A stretch of DNA of 64,000 bases. Source: Cadophora sp. MPI-SDFR-AT-0126. Taxonomy: Eukaryota; Ascomycota; Leotiomycetes; Helotiales; Ploettnerulaceae. The translations under genes were made by a program, and so were the position numbers. Positions 35,601 through 46,732 of this stretch are shown here, piece after piece. Numbering within the stretch: position 1 is the stretch's first letter; each line of letters opens with the position of its first letter. Location: contig JAGMVK010000020.1 of assembly GCA_020747065.1 (NCBI GenBank), positions 682,001-746,000 on the forward strand, given 5' to 3'. The notes beneath the pieces were generated by a model, which saw only the letters and a list, made by a program, of their open reading frames with translations, made no database searches and was not told where the DNA came from.

Positions 35601-37971
35601 AGGTGGTTTCCTTTTGATTCCGAGGGTAATCGAGGACAAAGCAATGAATAAGTTTGTTGCGTCCAAGAAGAAGTCGGTCGTACCGGAAGACCAGCCAATC
35701 CACCAAGAAGGTCGTGATTTGTGCATGGAAATTGGCTCTCCTGGGCTCCTAGACACAATTCACTTCGTCGATGACCCCATGATGGAGGGTGATTTGGCCG
35801 ATGACTCTGTTGAGATTGAGGTCATAGCAGCAGGGATCAACTTCAGAGACGTTATGATGGCTGTGGGACAGATCCAAGTTGAACCGTTTGGGGGTGAATG
35901 TGCTGGTGTAATCAGCCGAATTGGAAAGTCTGTCGAAGGCTGGGATATAGGCGATCGTGTGGTCACATACAGAGTCGGGTGCTTTTGCACACACATACGC
36001 CAACATGCCAAGGCAGTTCAAAAGCTCCCTGATGACATGCCTTTTGAAGTCGCAGCCTCAATGCCGGTTGTGTACGGTACCGCCTACTATTCTATACTCA
36101 AGGCTGCGCGCTTGCGCAAAGGCGAAACGGTATTGATTCATTCAGCATCTGGAGGACTCGGTCAGGCGACGATTCATATTTGCCAGATGGTAGGCGCAGA
36201 GATTTTTGCTACTGTCGGGACCGCGGAAAAGAGGGATTTCCTGATGTCTCAATTCAACATAGCAGAGGACCACATCTTCTCGAATCGAGACGGCACATTC
36301 GCAACCGGGTTGATGAGAATGACCCACGGTAAAGGCGTCGATGTCATTATGAATTCTGTTGCAAGTGACGCCCTTCGTCTCACGTGGAACTGCATCGCTC
36401 CGTTCGGTCGCTTTATCGAGTTGGGGAAACGAGATTTTCAAATAAACTCGCGCCTCGAGATGGGACGATTTGCAAGAAATGTAACTTTCGCAGCCGTCGA
36501 CCTGGTCGGTTTGATTAGGGAGAGACCGGATTGGACTGCTGAGGTTTGGGCAGAAGTCATGGCACTGGTTCGTGAAGGGACTCTCAAGCCGCCGTCGCCC
36601 ATTACAGTGTTCGGATTTTCTGAGATCGAACAGGCCCTGAGAACTATGCAGACAAGGAAGCATATAGGAAAGCTTGTTGCAATGATCCGGCCGAACGAGA
36701 TTGTGAAGGTTTGTAAATGCGATATCTTACCAGAAAGTGAAGCTCCGCTAACGACTTGGTTCAGTGCACACCTTCCAAAAAGAGTGGACATATACTCCGA
36801 GAAGACGCGGCCTATTTGCTTGTCGGTGGACTAGGTGGTATTGGACGAGCCACCGCGCTCTGGTTGCTGGCTCATGGTGCCAGACATTTTATTTTTGCCT
36901 CTCGAAGCGGTACGGCCAGTCAGAGTGCAACAGAATTGGTTGCGACTTTGACGGCTCAAGGAGCCAAAGTCGCCGTCATGATTTGTGACATCGGCGACGC
37001 TGAGCAGTTCGACCGGCTGCTGGCCCAAGCGAAAAAAGAGATGCCTCCAATTCGTGGGGTGATTCAAGGTGCTATGGTGCTCCGGGTACGTCCTGCGCTT
37101 CACCTCTTCTTCATGCAATACTGATATGATATTCCAGGACTCTCACTTTGAAAATTTGAGCCTAGAGGATTACAGCATCACTATTAGGCCAAAGGTCCGT
37201 GGTACCTGGAACCTCCATAATAAGCTTCCTCGAAACATGGACTTTTTCATCATGCTTTCTTCAGTTAGTGGTATGGTTGGAACGGTGGGTCAAGCTGCGT
37301 ATGCAGCTGCTGGCAGCTTCATGGACGCATTTGCACACTACCGAAACAATCTTGGTCTCCCTGCAACTACGCTTGATCTCGGCATGGTTCTTGATATAGG
37401 CTATGTAGCAGATAATGAAGACGTCAAAAGGGGTTTGGAAAGGCAGGGGTTTGAGGGGATCTCGGGCGAAGAGGTCACTGCGATGATTGAGTTTGCCATC
37501 CTCAATCCACGAAGAGAAGGTCATCCCGGCCAGACAATCACCGGACTTGGTACCTGGAGAAGCGAAGGCTCTCATAGTTCTTTGGTCCATCCTCTCTTTT
37601 CCCATTTTCGAAGAATGGCATTTAGATCTGAACAATCCGATGACCACGCATCAGATTCGGAAGGCAAAGCAAGGGATCTCCTTCGGTCAGCAGTGTCGGT
37701 TGATGATGCTTCAGCAAAGGCTTGCAACGCTATTATTGGGAAGATGTCGATACTCTTGATGATTCCACCCGAGGACATCAGTCCCTCGCAGCCCATGTCG
37801 GCGTACGGTATGGACTCCCTAGTGGCCGTTGAAATGCGAAACTGGCTATTCCGAGAGATGGATAGTACAGTTCCGATATTGGAACTACTCGCGAACAACT
37901 CATTGTTACAACTGTCAAACAAGATCGTGAAGAGGTCAAAGCTTGTAGACCCGGCAATTTTGGAGGCATAG
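29681..37971 (+). CDS. Highly reducing polyketide synthase, KS-AT-DH-MT-ER-KR-ACP
   Basis: Core enzyme of the cluster, about 2603 residues. Exons: 29681-29959, 30027-30101, 30150-30207, 30264-30603, 30655-31180, 31232-31915, 31963-34914, 34967-36708, 36765-37085, 37138-37971. Domains: KS (DTACSGS Cys ~207, [16 protein letters not shown]), AT (GHSSGE Ser ~700, YHSHH), DH ([13 protein letters not shown], His ~1036), MT (LEIGAGTGG ~1507, motif intact), ER (~1895-2210, SASGGLGQA), KR ([11 protein letters not shown] ~2236, YAAAG) and ACP (GMDSL, Ser ~2552). There is no thioesterase. All reducing domains look intact, so a largely saturated, possibly C-methylated chain is expected. One base appears to be missing near 31838-31843 in the AT domain, after MGRELI: the next conserved stretch ([11 protein letters not shown]) is in another frame and no splice pattern resolves it. 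The exon total is also one base short of a multiple of three. Confidence 0.9.
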
Positions 37972-38513
37972 AAACATAAATTGATTTGTTGGAGAGGAGT
38001 GAGAGAGTGGATGCTGGATACGTGGACGGGATTGTAGTGGATGGGGTGCTGGGTGTGAGGTGAGACAACTATAAGTATGGAAGTAGAGTTGAGGGATGGA
38101 GAGATGGAGTGGAGAGATTGAGTTGGAGAGATTGATTTGTGGTTGTAGATGAGGTTGTGGATGTTAAAGCCGCGGATTACACGACGCTGGATCTGGATGC
38201 GAGTGGACGACATAGATTAGCTTCAACTCTAAACGCAACACATCGAGGGAGTTCATTGTAATACAAGAATGGAACATTGAAGAAGCCAGAATTCGAACGA
38301 GCAGTGTTGACTTTCGCTTTCAAAGCAGCAGCATCAAGAAGCCGAGATGCTCGCTCATTCGCCCTTCTCAATCCACAAGCCTTTAGAGACGGATGATTTG
38401 GAAAGAAGCTGATTTTCAGCAGAGAAAAATGCCATTTGGCGAAGCTGCCATGACAGAAGATTCTTTATTCAAGCTTCTACCCGCTCAACAATCCCACCAT
38501 GTTCACACAAGCA
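37972..38513. other. 3'-3' intergenic region between PKS and 2OG oxygenase
   Basis: About 540 bp between convergent genes. The first ~180 bp are GA-rich and imperfectly repetitive (GGAGAGATTGA-like units). No gene is seen. Confidence 0.5.
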
Positions 38514-39791
38514 CTAAAGCTGCTTATATAAACCACCAACAAGGAGCGACCGATCTTGGGCGTTTGATGGAGCCTCGTACATGTTATTCTTCCGATCATA
38601 CCAGTCCAACACATTCGTCATGTTGCCATCCCCATCTGTAAAATCTAGGTCGTCATTTGGGCGCAAAAAATAAGTCGTCGAGTATCGATCGACATCAGGG
38701 AGGGGTAGGACACGATGCACAGCTGACTTGAGCCTGTCGTTGGTGAGGAATCGGAGGACATCGGCAACATTTACGATCGCGCATCCCGGTCGGGGCTCCA
38801 CGAACTCCCATTCTAGACTCGGATTTCCCTTGTTTTCTGGGGAGAACACTTGCAGACCCCACTGGGGAGCGAAGACCAGGGTGAGTGTGCCGTAATCTGT
38901 GTGTACATTGTGGCCAACATTCGCTCCAGTTGGATCCATGGGGACGCTGGAAAGGAGGTATAGTTAGCCACGCGATTTGAAGCACGCCCGAAGACATTGG
39001 AATGTGGTTAGAGCGAACTTTCAGGGTAATGGAGAGAAGATAACGTACTGCATTGCTGTCAGTATGTGGAGATAATGTTGAGGAAGGATAATGTTCTCAC
39101 CTAGTGCAAGAATGCGAGAGCACTTTTCGATGGGCTGTTGTTCCGATGGAAGTTGTTGAGACTTTGGGCTCCCCGCATACCCAAGGCATTGGAGATTCGG
39201 TCCAGCAAAACATGAGTGATGTAGTGGCATTGGCTTTGAAAGGTTGAAAAGGACTCGTAGTTATCCTCTACGACTTTTGGCAAGCCCCATCTGCCTTCCA
39301 GTTCAAATCTACCGGTCTGTTCCTATGTTCAGCCAAACCAATTTCTCGTATCTTTGCTGTGTTAAAAGCTTACCTTCAAGACTTCCCAACCATCTCGTCC
39401 ACCATGTGTTCCAGCTTGAGATCCAATTGGCTTATAGCTGAATGCAATCAAGTCAGTGGAGGTTTATCCCCTTGAGGAAAAAAAATATCATCCAAACTTA
39501 CCCATGCGATGCCATGCTTATGGCGAATTCCTTGAGCTTGACCTCAGTTGGTTGAGCGAACCATTGCTTCATAGTGGAGGATAGTTCCTCAAACGTCTTC
39601 AGCATTTTGGCGGAATATTGATCAGAGATATCCAGATAAAAGAAACCATCTTTCTCGCATGAAGAGATGAGTTTCTTGATTTGTTCTGGATCGCGGTCGA
39701 GTAGTTTGGAGAAGACGACAGTGTCGAGTTGAGCGATTGGTTCATAATGCTGCGTCATGCCCTCGTTACCGATTGAAATGGTTCCCGGCAT
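38514..39791 (-). CDS. 2-oxoglutarate/Fe(II) oxygenase (IPNS-like), with an anomaly at exon 3
   Basis: 333 residues if spliced as family conservation demands (39502-39791, 39374-39437, 39102-39316, 38514-38946). Non-haem iron oxygenase with an N-terminal DIOX_N domain (VFSKLLDRDPEQIKKLI, DGFFYLDI) and catalytic core: HTDYGTLTL (His, Asp), distal His in SAVHRVLP and the 2OG-binding RYST. It should hydroxylate, desaturate or cyclise the cluster product, as SpoG/SpoH do for sporothriolide. Oddity: conserved sequence ends ALAFLH plus TA, the next exon starts with C (giving Tyr), but the bases at the boundary read TAG then GTGAG. A normal GT donor would therefore leave an in-frame stop (39101-39103). 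This could be a one-base insertion, a base error or a real lesion. It is convergent with the PKS and divergent from the MFS gene. Confidence 0.8.
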
Positions 39792-40747
39792 TTTGAATAG
39801 ATAAGAGATGGTCGAATGGAATGAATTTTGACGTTTGTCAATGATGCTGAAGGAAGATTAATCCAACATGTAGTCCGTCAGGGCCCGCTTGTAACACCTT
39901 CGTTATGTGAGTAAATATTTGTGGAAGATACGTCTCTCTTCCAGAAAAGACCAAAATAAGTCCAAAGGATCAGAATGACCTGATACAGGGTAACAATTCA
40001 GGGCTGGATTGTTACATCACGGCTGGCAGGTCTGCTCTCGTCGTTTTTACTTCTTCGATCTGACGGCACGAGGGGCCTTTGCTTCCAAACGCCCCTGATC
40101 AGGAAGGTGGACAAAAACTCCTTGGCATAACTCGACTTCCAACATGTCAGACCGAACCTCAGCTGTGCCACATGAATCAAACGTGGGAATTAGAACGGGG
40201 ACGGGTGGACTTGAATCCGGTGCGTCAGCATTTATATTAAAATGCGACTGTAACAGTGATATCACGAAGGGGTATGGCCCCATCTGACGGCTTCACCGAC
40301 CACCCTGTGGATACGAGGCCTTGCACATGCACCAACGTGCTTGTGTTACCTACCGTGGGCGATAACTGGCTAGTGGCCACATCGCTAGTTTCAAATCTGA
40401 AAAGTGCGAAAGTGCGAAGTTGGCTCAAGGCTAACAAGTAAAAAAATTATTTTTCGAGATTTTTGAAACTAGGATGTGGCCTCTAGGTAGTTATCGCCCA
40501 CGGTATTACCACCAACCAAAAAAATTCTCCGGCTCACCTTAACTAACTTGAGACTCACCAATTCTTGATTTCAGCTGTACCGTACACTTCAACAATTGAT
40601 ACACGGACCAGAATAACAAATTCTACGATTCAGACGTCAGTCGTGACTCACATCGTCTCTCGAAAATTGCTTACTTCTCTTCACTACTCAGTTACATACC
40701 AAATTGCATTCGTCTTGACATTCCCGGAACTACAAAAATCATTCAGG
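39792..40747. promoter_or_regulatory. Divergent promoter of the 2OG oxygenase and MFS genes, with a MITE
   Basis: About 950 bp between opposing starts. A MITE at 40351-40505 sits about 240 bp before the MFS start and may have changed control of both genes. Confidence 0.5.
40351..40505. mobile_element. 155-bp MITE with long inverted repeats
   Basis: The ends start TACCGTGGGCGATAACT and continue as imperfect inverted repeats for about 50 bp (through GGCCACATC and TAGTTTCAAA). TTACC flanks both sides (40346-40350 and 40506-40510), a possible 5-bp duplication. Reading TA as the duplication also works. It has no coding capacity. Confidence 0.75.
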
Positions 40748-42383
40748 ATGGGCCGCAGCGATTCGATGCTTGAGCATGACGGACGCAACAGTGTCGTTCT
40801 CGAGACTCAGTCTCCTTCGGCACGAGATGAAGTGCTCCACGCACAAGATCTACCGCCTCGAGATCGTGGACGAGCCGCATGGACATGTTTGGCAGCCGTC
40901 TCTGTCATATCAATGATCACATGGGGTATGCTTCCAAAGAATCGAGAATTTATCATGAGTTATATGCTGATCAAGCCCGGTCTAAGGTTTCGGTGCCAGT
41001 CAAGGAGTCTTCCGCGAGCATTACTTCAAGAGTGGGCCATTCGAGGGCAATCAACTTGTTGCATCCATCGGACTCCTGGTGGTCGTATGTTCTCTCATCA
41101 CAGGGTCATTCTGCGCACACTAACAACCAAAAGGGAATTCTGCAATCACTATCCCCATTCACACTTAAACTCATCACTACATATCCTAATGTGCGATTCT
41201 ATATGATGTGGGCTGGTATGGTTTTGGTTGTCGCATCCACGCTCGGGGCTGCCTTCGCAGCAACAGTGAGTAGAGTGATGAACCAAATTATGAAGTAAAG
41301 AGTGTTAATGACGTTTCGAGGCTGTACAAGTCATCATGACGCAAGGCTTGATGTATGGAATCTCAAGCAGCCTTCTCTTCGCTCCCTGCATAAGCTTTGT
41401 GGACGAGTGGTTTATGGGACGCCGTGGTCTGGCGAACGGTATCTTGTAAGTGTGTTGACGCAGTAGGCGCTTTGATGTTGATTGCAAGCATCTGACTTTT
41501 GTAGCTTCGCGGCACCCAACATTGCGTCGGCAGTACTATCCCCCATCTACTCCCTTCTTTTGGACAAATTTGGCCCACGCAAGACACTCATCGGGTGGGC
41601 AGTGTTTTCTGGTGCCGTGCTCCCGCTTGCTATACTGTGCGTGCGACCTCGGTGTGTATCCACTGGTCGGGTCGAAATTGATCCTCGACATACAAAGTCC
41701 TCGTCCTTGAAGCTCTTCAGAAAACCTCTCCTCTGGCTTTTCGTATTGTCAATGGCTTTACAGAGTTTGGCAAACAATATCCCTGCCAATTACCTTCCCA
41801 GTTATGCCACGGATCTAGGCGTATCTTCCAGCAATGCGGCCTTGTTGGTTACATACCTCTCACTATCAGGAGTTATGGGCCAGCCTCTCGCAGGAGCTTT
41901 GACGTAATATGTTCCTCCCCTCGTCTCACGGCAAGTTAAGAACTAACATGTAACACCAGAGATGCAATCGGACCTCGAGTACCTCTACTGCTCAGCACAC
42001 TGGTCAGCACCTTCGCAATTCTCGTTGTGTGGGGTCTTGGCAAAGAGTACTGGACGATGATTATCGTATCACTCCTCTTCGGTGCCTTCGCATTCAGCTT
42101 CATGGTTCTTCGTAGCCATATGGCTGCCATCGTCGTAGATGACACTCAAAATGAAGGAGACCAGCTGCTGGTATCTGGGATCCTTCTCATGACTAGGGGA
42201 CTCGTCGGCGTTGCGTCGGGATACGTGGCTGCTGCTATTTTACAGACTACCGAGGACACAGGGATTAAGCCGGGATATGGTGCTGGAAAATGGCGTACCT
42301 TCATAATCTTCCAAGGTGCCGTGATGGCAGCTTCCACTATTGGCGTTTTGGGAATGTTGAGGAAGAGGAAGACTGCAGCATAA
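40748..42383 (+). CDS. MFS transporter, monocarboxylate-porter type
   Basis: 451 residues from six exons (40748-40925, 40987-41084, 41134-41265, 41321-41445, 41505-41903, 41960-42383). Membrane transporter of the fungal monocarboxylate-permease group: a short polar N-terminus (~45 residues), then about 12 membrane spans. Typical pieces are FGASQGVFREHYFKSGPF after the first span, MTQGLMYGISSSLLFAPCISFVDEWF, RRGLANG, LDKFGPRKTLIGWAV and DAIGPR. Export of the carboxylic acid product, or self-protection, is the likely role. Itaconate clusters likewise carry an MFS exporter next to CadA. Confidence 0.9.
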
Positions 42384-43500
42384 TTTAGTATCTTTTAATC
42401 GTCGTCTTTGTGGATGTCAATTATACGAATAATTCAGAAGCGATTTCAGAGAAGTACGCCTTTTAGAAACATTGCACTAAGCCACCATCAGATACCACAA
42501 GTTTTAAATTGTCTCATGTCCAATTTCCATAATACTTTACGACTCAACGTGCTCGGACATGGTATGCGAAATGGTGATAAAAGCAGAGATTGGACAACAT
42601 GAATCGAAGATACCGGGGTATGTTCTTCTAACCTTCTTATGAATCCTTTCAGCACTAAGTTACAAACTATACATACTATGGACTTGCGATAGTGATAATA
42701 CTGGAGATAGGAAAGATTCCGCGAACAAGATTGCAACTCAACTTGGAACATTCTTTAGTCAGTCGATTGTTTTCTTCATCCTAGCTTTTTACAACCGCGA
42801 AAGTTACCAGGCCATTTCGAAGAACATACTTCAGTGAATTCGGAGACTAGGAGGAGATCCAGTCTCGCTCATTGATCATGCATATTCTTCACGTGTACTG
42901 TGTTGCCCGAGGTTGTCTGGTCTCCGATTCTTCCACACCCAGGCGGCAAACCTACTAGTGTTAACACTATTACCACTTCCGGCATGCTGCACGTACACCA
43001 ACGGAGCTGGAAGAATGGTGAAGGTGAGACTGGTGGGATTCTGGGGGACACATTTTTAGCTCACTGGTAGTGAATGCTGTCAGCACGTCTCTACATAATC
43101 CTAGACTATGACTTGTAAATTTGTGATACAGCTGACTATAGAATTATTCAGCTGAAGGATACAGTAGTCAACCTTGCAGTCAACTAGAAAATCAGGAATA
43201 TGATAGCTCAGAATGGGATTCCAGTTCCTCCGCCAGGAAGCCTGCTTGCACTTGACCATTTGGCATTGTAACCTTTCTCGTAAATTAGACGAATGGGTTC
43301 CATGCTTCGTCCCAAAAGCTATCTTTTTTGGGTAAACAAGCTGAATGCTACTGTAACACGAAACGCCCAACCTGCACAAAATATGCATGACTCGGCGGTA
43401 GAAGCTAAGCGGCTTATATTCGTGTCTTGTCTTTCCTCGGGGATGACGGAAAGAATTTGACGTGCATGATCGCGCATGTGCATGAGCTATCTTTTACCCG
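42384..43500. other. Intergenic region, right edge of the cluster
   Basis: About 1.1 kb with no convincing gene or repeat. Confidence 0.4.
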
Positions 43501-43893
43501 GTGAGTGATGCGCATGATCCTTCACACATGGGTTGGGCTAAGGAGTGTGGGGGTCGTGGTGAAGTTAAGCGCGAAGATATCATCTTGCACCCTGCGAACG
43601 AAGTGCGGTGTGCTTTTGGGGAGGCAGGCTCCACCATCAGCTTACCGTGGGAAAATACCGTGGAACAAGCAAATTCGAGGTTGAGAATCGTAAGCATGCA
43701 TACCATCGCTGCCGACAGAAGAAATGTCAGCCCGTGCCTCATTGTGGAACTTCAGGTTGTGATTCATTGTGAGTATGCTCTGGATGGGAAATTGAGAGTT
43801 CTAGGAAAGCAACATGTTGACTCCCTGGATGGACAGGAATTGGCGCAGAGTGGAAGGTGGAGGATGGATCGCAAATTAAATTCTTGGCTGTGA
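43501..43893 (+). CDS. Small hypothetical protein, possibly NTF2-like
   Basis: 130 residues, a single exon. I do not recognise it. The second half alternates hydrophobic and polar residues (LQVVIHCEYALDGKLRVL, then GRWRMDRKL), which faintly recalls SnoaL/NTF2-like folds. The first half is not convincing, and the opposite strand is also open across much of it. It may be a relic or chance frame. Confidence 0.25.
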   Translation: MSDAHDPSHMGWAKECGGRGEVKREDIILHPANEVRCAFGEAGSTISLPWENTVEQANSRLRIVSMHTIAADRRNVSPCLIVELQVVIHCEYALDGKLRVLGKQHVDSLDGQELAQSGRWRMDRKLNSWL

Positions 43894-44208
43894 TACGACA
43901 AACTCACCGACGGAGACAATTAGTGGTGAACCATTCCCAAAGCCTCTTCGGAGTAATTATTAGGAAGCATGAGCATGACGTTGCGCTGCAACTCGGTGTG
44001 AGCTGTTGATCGTCAGCCTTTTGAACGAGACACTCTATTTGGAGTTCATTGCTTGATTTTGCCGTCCACTTTTAATCACTTGGAGGCGAAGAGCACCGCA
44101 ACACTTGCAACACTGATCCCATTGATTTCATTGTCGCAAACTTCCACAACAAACAATCTCGTCATTCAACTTCAGAATTTCGACATCTACGTCTACGTTC
44201 AAAAAACA
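43894..44208. other. Short intergenic region upstream of the cysteine dioxygenase gene
   Basis: About 315 bp holding the promoter and 5' UTR of the next gene. Nothing else is seen. Confidence 0.4.
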
Positions 44209-44906
44209 ATGCCGAATAAGCGACTATCCTACGAGCCGCTTGAAGATAAATTCGAGAAGCTAGTCCTCGCTCTCAAAGACACTCTCGGATCGTCAGGATT
44301 GACATCGGATGATGTTGATCTTCAAAGACTTACGAGCTTGATGCAAGAGTATGAGACGAACGAGGAGGAATGGGCAAGATTTGCACTGCCAGATCTGAGC
44401 AAGGCCTATACTAGAAACCTCGTCGATGAAGGAAATGGGAAAAGCAATCTGGTAAGTAGCAATTCTTGGTCCGTGTTGGAAAGAAATTTTAACATTTCTA
44501 GCTAATCCTTGTCTGGACGCCAGGCAAAGGAAGTCCCATACAAAACCACAGCAACGCCCACTGCCTCATGAAGATCCTCCAAGGCGAGCTCACAGAGACA
44601 AGATACGAGTTTCCCAATCATGATCAAGAATTTGAAAAAGATCAAGCCATGAATGTCATAGCGGAAACTGCGTACGGCGAGAATGATGTCGCCTACATGA
44701 GTGATGACCTTGGCGTGCACAAAATGTGGAACCGGAGTGCGAACTTGGCGGTTTCGCTGCATCTGTACACACCTCCGAACATCGTGAAGAAGGGCTGTTA
44801 TGTTTTTGAGGAGCAGACGGGGAAGGAGACGCATATCAAGAGTTGTGAGTATCATTCGATGTATGGCAAGTTGATCACTGGTGAGCATGGGAAGCCGTTA
44901 TTGTAG
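44209..44906 (+). CDS. Cysteine dioxygenase family protein with altered iron site
   Basis: 215 residues from two exons (44209-44451 and 44502-44906). Cysteine dioxygenase oxidises cysteine to cysteine sulfinate with a three-His iron centre. Family features: [12 protein letters not shown] near the start, [11 protein letters not shown], Cys102 in NAHCLMKIL (the Cys of the Cys-Tyr cross-link), His154 in LGVHKMWN and Tyr170 in [10 protein letters not shown]. The usual HDH iron motif reads Q95-N96-H97, so the first iron ligand is Gln. The codon is CAA, one base from His. Loss of activity, a changed metal site or an assembly error are all possible. No link to the cluster is evident. Confidence 0.88.
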
Positions 44907-45526
44907 TGAACAGATGGGGTGCGAATGGCGACATCATGTATCATCTCATTTGGTCTATGACATATACTCAGTTCTTTCCACAAATTAACATGAATAATCA
45001 TCACGTTTGGTTCCAGTTGTACCATTTCATTTTCAACAAGTATAAATGACGTTGGGTTCAGAGTTCGCTTACATTCGCTTCTTGTTGTTGACATCGCTTC
45101 CCACAAGGCGTCATTGATGCAGCATATGACGTGCTTGCAGGCGAGCATGTGCAGGAGATTATATATGAAAACCTCACTTGAAAAGCTGTCGAGAATAAAA
45201 TATAGCAAGAATGGATGCTCACGACAAGATCCTTGCATGATAAAATGTTCACTAATCAAGCCGCCTTCTGAAGGTGTACGAACTGTGTAAGTAAGTTGCT
45301 AAGTCACAAAGCGAGGAAAACCACTGAGAGTAGTTGTGTATGCTAAGATATCTTGGATTCTAGCAAAGTCAGGTGAATGACCAGAACGAAAATATGTATG
45401 TACAAAGAGTTCTTCCTGCTCCTTCTATGTCCTCTCCCCAAAAATATATACAAATCGAAGTTTTTTTCCACCTGCTCCGCTTAAGCGCCGCCCGGAACCC
45501 ATTCCTGTCCCTCAAAGACAAACCCT
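44907..45526. other. 3'-3' intergenic region
   Basis: About 620 bp between the convergent cysteine dioxygenase and pectate lyase genes. Nothing else recognised. Confidence 0.4.
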
Positions 45527-46732
45527 TTAAAAATCAAGAGTGGCACCAGCGCTAGCAGTAACAGCGGCCTTGACATTGGCCGAGCCAAGAAGAGTGTATT
45601 CGTAAGGAACAGTCTTCAAAGTGCCAGCCTCAACAGTGTTTGTCCCCTCACCGAGATCGACGTCGTTAACGGTGGCGAAGCCGACGGTCTTGGAGTCTGC
45701 GGACTCGATGGCCTTGGCGATGCCGGAGAAGGCAGAGGACTCGATGAGGACTTGGGCACCCATGCGGGTGTTGAGGCCGGTGGAGGAGGTCTCGGAATAT
45801 TGGCTGTGGCGGAGTTAGTTTTGCTGAGATACGAAGATGTGGGCAAAGACAGGGGGAGGAGCTTACTTGAAGATGTGAGCAGTTCCGAAACGGATAGATG
45901 GGCCCCGGGAGTTGATGTTCTTGAAGTAGTTGTTGGCGTAGGTAACGATCAAGTGTCCGGTATCCTCGGCACTGTTGGAATCAGAGTGGCCGACGAGGGA
46001 TGCCTTGAAGTGGTCGTGCAAGAAGGTGTTGGAGATAGTGACGTAGTCAGAGGCGTGGGTGACATCCAAAAGACCATCATAGAAGTCCTTGTCATGGTCT
46101 TGGTCGGAGGAAAGATCCAAGTGATCGACCCAAACATTGGTAGCCTTTTGGATACCGACGGCGTCTCCAGCAGATGCGAGCACCTTGGAGATCTTCAAGT
46201 TACGGAGGATAACTGATGCATCATTAGTATTGCGGCAAGAGCCTGAGTTGGGTCATGACGTACCATTGGAGACATTGATGACACGGAATCCGACGCCGAC
46301 AATGCTGGAACCTGCGGCACCCCCAATAGTGGTATCAGCGGTAACCTTGATGACAGTGTCCCCGGTGATTGTGCCAGACACCAAGCAGACGGCCGGAACA
46401 TCCTGAGTGGCACATGCAGTGAGCTCGTCAAGAGTCGTGGCAGTTGTGACGGCCGCAGATCCACCACCGGTGGTACCGCCATTTTGAGTAGCGAATCCGA
46501 TATCACATGCATCGCTGATAGATCCAGTTGCTGAGCCAACAGCCGGTGTGCTTGAGTTAGAAGATCCACCAGTGCTGGTCGTACTGTTGGTGAAAGTGCC
46601 AGTAGCCACAGAGGAAACAGCACCAGCTGTCTTGGTAGTAGCGGAATCTGTCTCGCATCTAGCAACAAGAGGAGCCGCTTTGACGGCAGCAGCCATCAAG
46701 GCGAAGGTAGAAACGGCGTTGGTGAACTTCAT
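45527..46732 (-). CDS. Secreted pectate lyase (PL1 family)
   Basis: 363 residues from three exons (46264-46732, 45867-46212, 45527-45803). Cleaves polygalacturonate by beta-elimination outside the cell. There is a signal peptide (MKFTNAVSTFALMAAAVKAAP), then a Ser/Thr/Gly-rich linker (residues ~25-80), then the right-handed beta-helix domain. The core has VILRNLKIS, the conserved VWVDHLDLSSD with DHDKDFYDGLLDV (calcium region), and the RGPSIRFG catalytic Arg motif. The gene suggests a plant-associated or saprotrophic life style. Confidence 0.92.

Noticed and set aside
43494..43742. Minus-strand frame opposite the small hypothetical gene
   Set aside because: It has no motif and is no better supported than the plus-strand frame, which itself is weak.
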